A stretch of 64,000 bases of DNA, taken from Caprella mutica (lineage: Eukaryota > Arthropoda > Malacostraca > Amphipoda > Caprellidae). A program made the position numbers and the translations under genes. Below the pieces are notes generated by a model. It saw only the letters and a list, made by a program, of their open reading frames with translations, did not search any database and was not told the DNA's origin. Shown piece after piece: positions 11,172 to 21,715 of the stretch (positions are counted from its first letter, which is position 1; the number at the start of each line of letters is the position of its first letter). The stretch is taken from the NCBI GenBank assembly GCA_947561585.1, contig CANNZV010000439.1, positions 186,001 through 250,000 of the forward strand, written 5' to 3'.

Positions 11172-12302
11172 CAGAGTGATTCAGAATAAAGGCAATCAGT
11201 TTTGCATTTCAGATAAATCATTCAAATTCGTTGTTTGAATATATAAATCGTACATCATATTGATGCTAGTTTATAATCTTCCTATCTTGTTTTCAAATTC
11301 ATAATTTGTATCATGGTTGTAGATCGAAATGTAGTTTCGAAAGAAGGTGGGACCAATTCATCATTTGCAAAGAAGTGTACTGTGATGCAAAATGACTCAT
11401 TGATCTGTGTGGAAAACTGTTAAAGAGTTCAAAGCGACAGATTCAACCTCCCATCAACCAGAACTAAGCCGTCAACGAAGCGAAGTGTACAGATCGAAAA
11501 ACTGACCGAAAACATACAGGCGAAGTTTAGTTGAAACCCACGTCTATTTCATCATAAGCTGTCTGCAGAATGAGATAGAATTGTACAACTCTCTCATTCG
11601 GGAATCGAAGATGCTACCATAGGCTAAAGGGCCTTACACACGTAGGGTTTTTTAAGTCTTTCCACCAGACTTTTTTCTAAGCTCCTACTTTTTCAACAAG
11701 AATATAAGAAAACACGATTTAATAATTATTTATTATAGTTGGTATCCATGATACCTGCAGGTATAATGGATACCAACTGAAATAAATAACAATTATATCG
11801 TGTTTCTTATATTCTAGTGGAAAAAGTAGGGGGAGTAGAAAAAAGTCTGGTGGAAAGCCTCAAAAAACCCTACGTGTGTACGGCCCTTTAGACTCTCTAA
11901 GCGTTCACCATGAAGTCTATAACAGGATTCAGCACCATCACATGGCACCAAATTGAGCTAAACCTAGATTCAAAGGAGCGTTCCATCCTTTATAAGCAAA
12001 GACGTCTGTCCAGCGAGGAGCTCAGACCTTAATCTGTTTTACTTTTCTTTACTTTTTATCTCGTCAGTTTTGGAGACAAGGGTCTCAACTACTCCTCAAA
12101 CTTCTCTAAAGTCCCTGAAAGCAAAATCGTACCGAGAATTGGAAGCAATTCCACAAGAACTGCTAAGCGCCGCATGCAAGGCGTTTGTTACTAGACTGGA
12201 AGCTGTAGTTTATAATAATAGAGGTTATATTGAATAAACTGTTTTTGAATAAATTTACCTTTGAATTGCAATTTTTGAAATAAAAATTGACCTTCAGAAT
12301 TT
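11172..12302 (+). mobile_element. Second mariner-like element, decayed and interrupted by a MITE
   Basis: The left end is TA then CAGAGTGATTCAGAATAAAG, a mariner-like terminus. The right end is about 12281-12302 (attgaccttcagaat), an imperfect reverse complement. Plus-strand coding remnants in order are KRSVQIEKLTENIQAKFS and NPRLFHHKLSAE (about 11475-11560), the MITE insertion (11625-11890), then DLNLFYFSLL, TRVSTTPQTSLKSLKAKS and IPQELLSAACKAF, ending NNRGYIE with a stop at 12235-12237. The C-terminal pattern IPQE(x)(x)xAACKAF...GGYIE is a common mariner transposase ending. The middle of the gene, including the first two catalytic residues, is deleted or unrecognisable, so the element is dead. 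Confidence 0.72.
11625..11890. mobile_element. Palindromic MITE, family A copy 1
   Basis: A 266-bp near-perfect foldback. It begins taaagggccttacacacgta and ends with the reverse complement tacgtgtgtacggcccttta. The whole length can fold into one hairpin, including the blocks ccaccagacttttttctaa and ttagaaaaaagtctggtgg-like. TA at both ends is the likely target duplication. The centre is a second palindrome, ttggtatccatgatacctgc with its mirror. It sits inside the dead mariner element, so it arrived later. It has no ORF. A truncated relative is at 27451-27628. Confidence 0.85.
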
Positions 12303-12694
12303 AAATATTCATATCACACATCTATTTACCTTTTTTTTCTGAACCACCATGATTAGAATTAGTACGTTTTTATACCTAGATAATTTAAGTAAAGATCATG
12401 AAAATTGTATACAGTTTATTGTAATAAATTTATACTAAATTAGCTAGATATTAATAATTAATAGTTTACATTAATTGCTCAATCCCCAAGTGTCATTATT
12501 TTATATATAATACACTATATAATCAATTTTAGTGCAAATAAATGGAGGAAATTCAATAGTATTCGCCTCATGATAAATATAAGCATAATCTTAGTGACAG
12601 ACATACTAATAAAGTATAAAGTATCTATATGCAATATACTTATCAATGAGAGGAAATAACTATTATTATTGCTATAGGATTAATAAAGCGATAT

Positions 12695-12776
12695 TGGAGG
12701 TGATAGTGATAAACTGTGATAGTGATGAACTGTGATAGTGATAACTGTGATAGTGATAACTGTGATAGTGATATGC
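12695..12776. repeat. Short tandem repeat, tgatagtgataac type
   Basis: About five copies of a 14-18 bp word (aactgtgatagtgata). It is the source of a false small frame with SLSQLSLSQ repeats on the minus strand. Confidence 0.85.
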
Positions 12777-13077
12777 TGATAGGATTATAAATTGTTTTAG
12801 GATAATTTATACATTTTATCGAAACTACAATACTTTGAAACCATATAGTTACATTATTATATTCTTTAAGCATACATTCTTACATAGTATTTATAAAGCT
12901 ATGTTATCGATGCGCTAAAATAAGGAGGCATTTTGATATATTAAATTCTGGTATATAGAGTGCATTACTATGTTAAGAATTAATTTAATTTCAAAAGTTG
13001 GAAATATTTCGTGCAGGTAAGTGCATTCATAGCAAAATGTGTAGTCGTAATTAATTGAAAATAGTGATTGGATTGCT

Positions 13078-13972
13078 GGGTGGTTAGGTTGTAGCTACAT
13101 TCGTGAATTGGGTGGTTAGGTTGTAGCTACATTCGTGAATTGGGTAGTTAGGTTGTAGCTACATTCGTGAATTGGGTAGTTAGGTTGTAGCTACATTCGT
13201 GAATTGGGTGGTTAGGTTGTAGCTACATTCGTGAATTGGGTAGTTAGGTTGTAGCTACATTCGTGAATTGGGTGGTTAGGTTGTAGCTACATTCGTGAAT
13301 TGGGTGGTTAGGTTGTAGCTACATTCGTGAATTGGGTGGTTAGGTTGTAGCTACATTCGTGAATTGGGTAGTTAGGTTGTAGCTACATTCGTGAATTGGG
13401 TGGTTAGGTTGTAGCTACATTCGTGAATTGGGTGGTTAGGTTGTAGCTACATTCGTGAATTGGGTGGTTAGGTTGTAGCTACATTCGTGAATTGGGTGGT
13501 TAGGTTGTAGCTACATTCGTGAATTGGGTGGTTAGGTTGTAGCTACATTCGTGAATTGGGTATTTAGGTTGTAGCTACATTCGTGAATGGGGTGGTTAGG
13601 TTGTAGCTACATTCGAGAATTGGGTGGTTAGGTTGTAGCTACATTCGTGAATTGGGTGGTTAGGTTGTAGCTACATTCGTGAATTGGGTGGTTAGGTTGT
13701 AGCTACATTCGTGAATTGGGTGGTTAGGTTGTAGCTACATTCGTGAATTGGGTGGTTAGGTTGTAGCTACATTCGTGAATTGGGTGGTTAGGTTGTAGCT
13801 ACATTCGAGAATTGGGTGGTTAGGTTGTAGCTACATTCGTGAATTGGGTGGTTAGGTTGTAGCTACATTCGTGAATTGGGTGGTTAGGTTGTAGCTACAT
13901 TCGAGAATTGGGTGGTTAGGTTGTAGCTACATTCGTGAATTGGGTGGTTAGGTTGTAGCTACATTCGTGGTT
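13078..13972. repeat. 32-bp minisatellite next to the alternative exon
   Basis: About 28 nearly identical copies of a 32-bp unit (gggtggttaggttgtagcta followed by cattcgtgaatt). Few variants exist: ggtagtt versus ggtggtt, and cgagaatt versus cgtgaatt. Such uniformity implies recent expansion or continuing homogenisation. The last copy ends about 20 bases past the donor of the exon 14381-13992, and the unit contains the palindrome gtagctac. Confidence 0.95.
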
Positions 13973-13991
13973 AACTGATACTGAAACTCAC

Positions 13992-14381
13992 TGCCTGAAC
14001 TCTGGTCACTCTGGTGATCTGAAGAATCTCTTCCTTCCAACCTAGTGTGGCCTGGTACTGGGGAACTGGACCTCTCACCTGACCCTAGTTTGCGCATGGT
14101 ACCAGTGCCCATGAGGAGAGCCCCGGACATTGCAATACTAGTAACTATATTCTCCCCACGTTTTGGGGTTACATTTGGAGTTGAAACAGTACTTGAACCA
14201 GATGTGGTGCGTTCTAGCGGTTGGATCTGTGTCGTCTTACCACAAATTTCAAAAGGTTTTGAAGAGAATGCTTGGGTGGTTGTGACAGTTTCGCTGTACA
14301 GTTTGGAAAAGAAAGTCGACTCATCCGTAGAATCTTTGTCCTGTGCTACTATACCCATCATACAGTACGGGTCACTGTAAC
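13992..14381 (-). CDS. Alternative C2-loop exon of the unc-13-4B-like gene
   Basis: The exon is 390 nt (a multiple of three), with acceptor ctcttacag and donor GGCA|gtgagt. It enters with GT completing a Gly codon and leaves after one base, so it is symmetric and can be skipped or included without breaking the frame. It begins GYSDPYCMMGIVAQDKD, which carries the C2 calcium-loop-1 signature (S-D-P-Y-C). It then runs about 110 residues of Ser/Thr-rich, probably disordered sequence ending near SDHQSDQSSGS. The SDPYCM codons differ from those of the exon at 9481-9357 at four third or synonymous positions (AGT/TCA, CCG/CCC, TGT/TGC) while the residues are identical. That suggests selection on an old duplication rather than a recent copy. 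Read-through past the donor reaches a stop at 13948, inside the adjoining 32-bp satellite. The exon could be a cassette, mutually exclusive with the later exon through an unseen partner, or an alternative terminal exon. Confidence 0.75.
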
Positions 14382-14814
14382 CTGTAAGAGTAAGTTTGAA
14401 GATACAGTTAAACACCAAACACTGTGCCAAGCAAGATGGCCAAATCTAACATTCTCTCAACTAGGTTTCAATAACAGGCAAAAGTATATCTATTGGCTAT
14501 AACTGAAAAGGAATGCATCCAAATTATAACATTACGTTTTATTGATCATGCTGCAAAATAGAAATGAAAAGATAGTTATTTCTCAATAATACTAAGGTAA
14601 ATATTCATCGACTTAAATCTTCAAGAAGGTTTTGAAGCCAGTAAATCAACACTCTCCAATTAATATATCATGCGGTGCATTGAAGAAATATATTTTTAAA
14701 CTTGTAAATCAGTGTTCTAAGCTCGTATATTCTTCATACTTTGATAGCTATATGAAGAATTAAATTTGAACTCAAAATTTGTAAAGTATTTAATGATTCT
14801 TTTGTAATAGGAAG

Positions 14815-15650
14815 CATTCTAAATTGTTTGAAATTTTCAACAATAGTTCCTATCTTCAAAAGTAAAAACCTGTATGTAAAGGAAAACTATTTCCACATTT
14901 CAACAATGAATATTAGGCTGAAAATAATGGAAACATTGATGAGAGTCAGAGTTATGAGTTTTAGACTAGGTTTGATATTTCGAATCATAACCAATGTGGA
15001 TTCAGACCCGAGAAATCCACAGCTGATGTCACTTTACTTATGGTGGATGTGTGTTCAATTGCTTTAGATTACAAAAAATATATGATTACGGTATTGTTAA
15101 AATCTAGTAAGGCATTTGACACTATCAGCGACGAAACTCTGCTGACGACGCTTGAACGAAATAGATTCAGAAGTAATATTCTGTCATGGTTTAGGTCATA
15201 CTTATTAGATAGAGTTGAGAGAGAATCAAGGATCTGTTTTGGGACCCATGTTGCTTTTCGTTTATATTTATGATTTTTATAGATGATCTCTCTTTCATCT
15301 ATAGACACTATGGTGATGTGAATAGGTAATGATTTGTTGGAAGGTAGTGCTAGACTAACTCAATCATTGCTAACTATTGATCATTGGCTGAGACTGATTA
15401 GGCTGCCATTGAATCTATCTAGACTGTTTACATTATTCTTAAAAATAGGACCCCTAGAGACCCCTTACCCTGAAATTTTACTTAGTTGTTCTCCAATTAT
15501 AAGAGTAAAAGTGCTCGGTTTATGGGAGCTATTTTTGATGATATAATGTCATTTTCTGATCAAATTTCTGATATATCATCTTAAATATAATGTTCGCTAG
15601 GTGCAACGTAACGAGTTTCTCTTTGTTTACGATTTATTGTTATCTTACCT
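14815..15650 (+). pseudogene. Non-LTR retrotransposon reverse transcriptase fragment
   Basis: Several plus-strand reading frames carry reverse-transcriptase blocks in the right order. These are TIVPIFKSKN with a following FHISTMNIRLKIMETLM block (14828-14945), the FRPEKSTADVTLLMVDV block (about 15000-15050), VLLKSSKAFDTISDETLL (about 15093-15140), FRSNILSWFRSYLLDR (about 15165-15210), GPMLLFVYIYDF (about 15242-15278) and GNDLLEGSARLTQSLLTIDHWL (about 15325-15390). The order and the xFDT...LL..L..........WF.SYL pattern match Jockey/CR1-type LINEs. The catalytic F-A-D-D motif is lost (only IDTMVM-like sequence is left), and there are multiple frameshifts and stops. It is a dead 5'-truncated copy. 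The 3' limit is unclear. Confidence 0.78.
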
Positions 15651-15829
15651 CTCTATCTATTTACTGTGTATCGATCTGTGATACCTGCAGTGTGGCAAGT
15701 TTTATTTGCGAGCTTTTAAACTACTTAATAAATCGAATCCTTACTATTACGATAGCTATATGTATCTTGATTCTATTTAAAGGTATTATGTATGTCTCGA
15801 AATGTACCCTTCTTCCATAAATGATTCAG

Positions 15830-16900
15830 ACTTTTATTTTCATAATTAGTATTCACAACTATTCCAAATCATAATCATCTTACTAGATTCAGGAAATACT
15901 CAATGGTTACAAAATCAATTTGCGAAAAGAATTTCCTTTACAAATCAGTCGTGATGGGAAATTCGTTGCCTCTTGAATTGACACATTACAAAGCGTTGAA
16001 ACTCTAGAAACGTTATGTAATGAAATATTTTATCCTATAATATAAAATATAGGTAATATAAAAAATGCTCTAGAATCATTATTCTATATCCCTTTTAATT
16101 ATTAATAGATTGTTGTAGACAACATATCATTAAATGTTTATTCTAATTTAGTCATTCAATAATTTTTAACTTTCAAATAGAATAAATAGTTACTGTTCTG
16201 AACACTCATATCAATTCTCTTGTTTTTTAATTTCACGATTCACATTTTTTGAAGTTAAAAGTTCGATCAAATAAATTATTTTCATTTATTCAAATGATTT
16301 ATATAAGAACTCTGTAATTTTGATTAAATAAACTCTATAATTACTAAAAAATCCGTGATTTTAATACAGTGTAAAGAATTCTCATATTCTTTGAAAACAT
16401 CTAAACTTCAATTTATTCATGCAAATCCCCCTCCAGTTCATTTGAAATGCACATACGATATTCCTCTCCGAATTTCTGCAGTTCGAATCAGGAATAATGG
16501 TTTGGAATGTGTGGCAGAATGAATCTGAATCCCGGTCACGATTTCTCACCTACCTGCTGATCAGATTTCGAATGTATTAGGGGAGGTGTGGCCATGTCAC
16601 CTTTTTACTCTTTCTAACTCACACAGGTTCAATAAACTTCACACAGGTTCAGCAAACTTCACACAGGTTCAGCAAACTTCACACAGGTTCAGCAAACTTC
16701 ACAGGTTTGGTACTTCAAATCAGTGAAATGTTAAGAAATTAACATTTACTTTATGCAGATGAAATGTAATTAACAACTGGTAATTTAGTTATGTAAGCAT
16801 TATACACCTCTGAATATTAAATTCACATATATTAAGTTATCTATGTTGTTAGATAGACACATTCAAATATCTTTACTATTTCTTCTTTTATGAACATATA
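15830..16900 (-). other. Intron, AT-rich, one small tandem repeat
   Basis: Past the LINE fragment there is AT-rich sequence, then a more complex patch at 16430-16610 (gaatctgaatcccggtcacg) without a frame, then the 20-bp repeat at 16619. Confidence 0.6.
16619..16703. repeat. 20-bp tandem repeat
   Basis: Four copies of cacacaggttcagcaaactt, the first with caataaac in place of cagcaaac. Confidence 0.9.
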
Positions 16901-17264
16901 GTCTATCTCTCCAATTTATTCTAACACTCTCTTCCTCTCCAACTCCCATCTTCTTCATCATATCTTTCCACTTTCTTTCCCTTTTTCTATCCTTCTCTCT
17001 TTCACCAATGCTATTTATCTTCTTCCACTTTCACTCACATTTTTCTCTCTCTTTTTCTTTCCTATCTCCCCTTTCTTTACTCTCTCATTCCTTTCCCTTT
17101 CCTCTCTCCCTTCCTTCCCCCCCCCATTCCCTCTCTCCCAGCCGCAGCTCATATAATTTCCAAAACTCAAACAATCTTAAAGATGAGCAGAAACACTAAA
17201 ACATCCGCTACAAAAACACAAGAACAAACAGTTCTCTCCGATTGCTTCCTTCACTTGACTGACC

Positions 17265-17460
17265 TTTATCTTACTTTACTACTCTTTGTCTAACTTTACT
17301 AATCTTTATCTTACTTTACTAATCTTTATCTTACTTTACTACTCTTAATCTTACTTTACTACTCTTTATCTTACTTTACTACTCTTTATCTTACTTTACT
17401 ACTCTTTATCTTACTTTACTAATCTTTATCTTACTTTACTACTTTTTATCTTACCCCTCA
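17265..17460. repeat. 20-bp pyrimidine-rich tandem repeat
   Basis: About nine copies of tactctttatcttactttac with aatc/actc variants. It follows a long CT-rich tract (16900-17150) whose plus-strand translation is a false Ser/Phe/Pro-rich frame. Confidence 0.9.
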
Positions 17461-17629
17461 CTTTACTCTTTACTATAACTATTTAAGCAACAGAGTACTC
17501 CCTGTACCAGTATGTCTAGAGCTATTGGTTTCACATTAATCATATCCTAGTGGCAATTATAGTATGTTGTTTGGCCTCATTTGCCTGATAATATGTCGGT
17601 TAATATACCAATATATTGGATATCTCTGT

Positions 17630-17995
17630 ACTATCACCTAAAGAAGTCCCTCTGTACTATCACCTAAAGATGTCACTGTGTACTATCACCTAAAGAAGTC
17701 CCTCTGTACTATCACCTAAAGAAGTCCCTCTGTACTATCACCTAAAGAAGTCCCTGTGTACTATCACCTATATATGTCACTGTGTACTATCACCTATAGA
17801 TGTCACTGTGTACTAACACCTATATATGTCACTGTGTACTATCACCTATAGATGTCACTGTGTACTATCACCTAAAGAAGTCACTGTGTACTATCACCTA
17901 AAGAAGTCACTGTGTACTATCACCTATAGATGTCATTATGTACTATCACACAATGAAGTCACTGTGTACTATCACGCAATGAAGTCACTGTATTC
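17630..17995. repeat. 26-bp tandem repeat
   Basis: About fourteen copies of tgtactatcacctaaagaag plus tcactg or tccctc. Variants tataga, tatata and acaatgaag become more common towards the right edge. Confidence 0.92.
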
Positions 17996-18204
17996 ATTAA
18001 TCATAATCACTGTGAAAATATTAATTATAATAATTAGTTAGTATATTAAATAGAAAATTCACAGATTTAATGTTTTTGAACATTTTGACTCGAAATATGA
18101 TAATTAATTAAAAGCTATTTTACGCTTACCCAATGACTTTAATTAATACTTTTATTAGATATTAGAAAAAGATGCTTGAAATGTATCTAGTTTGGAGTAA
18201 CCTG

Positions 18205-18475
18205 TCAGGTACAACTCAGGTACCTGTCAGGTACAACTCAGATACCTGTCAGGTACAACTCAGGTAACTGTCAGGTACAACTCAGATACCTGTCAGGTAC
18301 AACTCAGGTACCTGTCAGGAACAACTCAGGTACCTGTCAGGTACAACTCAGATACCTGTCAGGTACAACTCAGGTACCTGTCAGGAACAACTCAGGTACC
18401 TGTCAGGAACAACTCAGGTACCTGTCAGGTACAACTCAGATACCTGTCATAAACTACTCAGATACCTGTCAGGTA
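18205..18475. repeat. 22-bp tandem repeat with palindromic core
   Basis: About twelve copies of ggtacctgtcaggtacaact ca. Each unit contains acctgtcaggt, an 11-base palindrome centred on T, and alternates between ggtacc and gatacc at its start. Confidence 0.92.
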
Positions 18476-18479
18476 CACC

Positions 18480-20509
18480 TTGCAGATTCCTGACAGCTAA
18501 TTAGTTTCCTTTTCTCCCCTCCAATTAAGTATTTATTTGTTGTTCACAAGTCAAAGAAATTCTTTCAAAGAGAACAGCAGGTAAAATGAGAAAAAAATGT
18601 AAAAAGAATGACTAAGTCTATGAAGTGTTAATTATATTGTTGAGTGATATTCATTTTTCTACTTCTGTTGTAGATTTATCGCACAATGTAGAATCGATTT
18701 GTAATTAATTCATTCTTCAAAACCTTTGCTCTTTAATGATTGTTTTCTCTTATTTAAAAGAAAGATTTCATGTCTAGTCTTGTACGGCCCATCTTAAATT
18801 CTATTTATTATTGGAATGTATATATATTGTCACAAAAGAAAATTTACACAGCTTGCTCTTTCATTGATAAATTATTAAATAATTTAAAATAATTAATCAA
18901 TTAATTTCTAAGGATATTCATTCGAGTGCTCATAAAGCATACCAACAATCAAATTGATAAACTATACAGTATCAATACAATATTTCAATCGGTAAAATTA
19001 CTAATGAACATGTTATTAACAATAAATCAAATATAAATAGAATATCCATGTACTATTGACTCTGAAATAACATTGTTTCTTACTAGTTCAATATCGATAA
19101 TTACTTACAAATACCAAACCCAGATAAATCTGTTATAAACCATGAAGGAAAATCTATCTCTCTATATCTATATACTTGTATTTTCAATATGTAGACCTAG
19201 TTATTTAATGTGCTGATTGTACTTTTGAATATGGTCTAAAACTGTATCGTATCTCATCTTAAAGGGGTAGTTCAGTCCAAATTAAATTATCGCCAAATTG
19301 GTCCTGAATCGATTCAGAATATTTAATCATGAAATATTACAATCTTCGTTAATTTAAGAAAAGTTTCATCAAAATTATAGAACTCAAACTAGTGTCATCA
19401 CTGCAAAGGTTCCCTCAGTTATTATCAAAGATGTCACTACAATAAGATACACCACACTCGCAAATTTCTGTTTCAAAAGTGCTTGGTGCTGCCACCTGTG
19501 CTTCAAAATTTGAACTAACCGTAGCTACTAAAGTGCAATATTTTGTGTTAATGATATTGTTAATATTTTAAATATTAAATAAGTTACACATTTCATTATA
19601 ATATTATGTTTAACACAAAAAGTTGTAATTTAGTAGGTGCTGTTAGTTCCAATCTTCCCTTTATGACATTAGTCTCTGACTAGAACTTGCTTGGTGCTCT
19701 ACCCATTTGCCAATCATTCTCATAGCCATATTTAATACCAGTATAGGTAGATATTTTCATATTTGTGTCATGAATAATAACCGGCATTTATTTCATTTTA
19801 TTTTCTGTGTAATCGATAGAAAATAATCAAATCAGTTACTAAATCATTAAACCTAAGTGATACCCAAAATTAATAAATAATCAGTTGTGATAGTCATATG
19901 AAATCTGATAGTATAGTACATATGTTCTTTAAATCCAAAAAAGAACATAACAAGATGGTGACAAGTGGTGCGGGAGACGATTTAACTGTGAAATGATATT
20001 TTGTGAATAATACATTTCGAATGTCCACGTCTGCTCGATAATATATCGCATATAACTAGTGTACCTGTGCTTCAAATTTGACGGCATCTTTAATATATCA
20101 ATTTAAATTTTAATGTGACGGATAGGCACACGGAAGCCGTTATTATTATTGTATCGATTATAAATTTCTCTACAGAATAGCGTTCCTAAAATGTTTGAAA
20201 TATTTGCATTTTTTGAATTAATGGCAGACAGTTCTGGAGTGAAAAAAGAATGGCATCCATTTTTCGTCAGTCTGGCAGTAAAGAATTCTGGTTGAAATTC
20301 AAACTATAACAGAGACAGGTGAAATACCTCCTCCTCTTTCTCCTCTTTCTCCTCCTTCATCTCCTCAATTCAAAGCGCCTCAAATTGCCCAGCACTTGAG
20401 CAAATAATGTGAGCGATGGGGATCATTTCACGCTTTATTTCTCTGATAGTTCATTCATAGAGTTACACATATTTCTACTTATGGCAGCCTTCCTTTCGCA
20501 GCTCTAGGT
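18480..20509 (-). other. Intron, no gene seen
   Basis: AT-rich DNA with a more complex region at 19260-19520 beginning aaaggggtagttcagtccaa, which looks like a transposon-type end but has no partner that I could find. Confidence 0.55.
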
Positions 20510-20830
20510 CCATTCTCCGAATATACTTTCGCCGAAAACACATTCGCCGTACGAAACTTTCGCCAAATGACATTTTCGCTGAAAAAATGACAATTATTTA
20601 CCTAAATAAGGTATTTTATTTTACAGTAAAAAACAGTAAAGTATACATTTTGTCACTATCAAACCCCCCCCCCCCTCCAACCGGACCGCTAACCTAACCT
20701 TATATGTAATGTATCTCTTTATATTTATAACGTATAGTGTTTTCAAATTTTCGGCGAAAGTGTTTTCAGCGAGATTGTTTTCAGCGAATGAGTTTTCGGG
20801 GAAAAGACCGGTCACCTTCTTTCGCTGCAT
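20510..20830. mobile_element. Foldback element with repeated cgccgaaaa words
   Basis: On the plus strand, 20515-20590 contains four spaced copies of a CGCCGAAAAC-like word (tttcgccgaaaacacattcg). On the minus strand, 20830-20740 contains a matching series (cattcgctgaaaacaatctc, actttcgccgaaaatt). The two sides are therefore inverted repeats made of a short ~13-base period, enclosing about 150 bp of AT-rich sequence and a C10 run. The outer boundaries are not sharp. No gene: the small minus-strand frame here (FAENNLAENTFAENL) is just the repeat translated. Confidence 0.55.
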
Positions 20831-21079
20831 AAATACCAAAAGGACAAGTCATGAAATATTTTGATGGTGCTAATATTTTGGTAGTAATAGTAGTGATTAG
20901 ATGTTTGTTAATGCTATCAGGTCAGCATGAACACAATATGATGTATATAAAAGTAATTATCAATAAAGTTAATATTGTAATTCAATAAATTTGACATTCT
21001 TTAATAAATCTAGTCAGATAAATTATTTTGTTCTTATAGATTCATTACTATGGTTACTGTATTCAATATATTAACAAAA

Positions 21080-21560
21080 TATTTTAAGGTATATTACCGA
21101 CCAATTAAGAGGTAAATTACTGACATATTAAAGGTAAATTACACACATATTAAGAGGTGAATAACATAGATATTAATAGGTATATTACCAAGATATTACT
21201 AGGTATATAACCGAGATATTACTAGGTATATAACCGAGATAGTTAGAAGTATATTACCAAGATATTACTAGGTATATAACCAAGATATTACTAGGTATAT
21301 AACCGAGATAGTTAGAGGTATATTACCAAGATAATACTAGGTATATAACCAAGATATTACTAGGTATATAACCGAGATAGTTAGAGGTATATTACCAAGA
21401 TATTACTATAGGTATATAACCGAGATATTACCAGGTATATAACCAAGATATTTAGAGGTATATTACCAAGATATTAACAGGTATATTAGCGACATATTAG
21501 GTGATAAAATACTGATAAATTTCGAGGTATATAACATTGTCATTACGAGGTATACTACCG
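21080..21560. repeat. Degenerate ~22-bp AT-rich tandem repeat
   Basis: About twenty copies of an imperfect unit such as ggtatataaccgagatatta with cta/gag insertions. A secondary longer period is visible where the atagttagaggtatattacc variant returns (about 21238, 21308 and 21378). Confidence 0.85.
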
Positions 21561-21715
21561 AATTATATAATCGAGATATCTATTCAATCAGGGAGCATCA
21601 ATGGGATTAGTTGGTTATTACACGCTGCCTGGGATAATAATAGACACGGGGTGCAAATGTTGCCGCATTAATTAGATTAATATAGTGACTGTCAGTTGAC
21701 TCGTAGATTAACTAA

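Noticed and set aside
13078..13972. Array as telomere-like DNA (ttaggttg)
   Set aside because: The insect telomere motif is TTAGG in tandem. Here ttagg occurs once per 32-bp unit only.
14045..14380. Plus-strand ORF of 111 codons opposite the alternative exon
   Set aside because: Antisense shadow of the minus-strand exon. The minus strand has splice sites and the C2 motif.
15590..15820. Separate membrane protein ORF after the RT fragment
   Set aside because: Hydrophobic frame from decayed LINE and AT-rich DNA. The RT-like reading runs in another frame.
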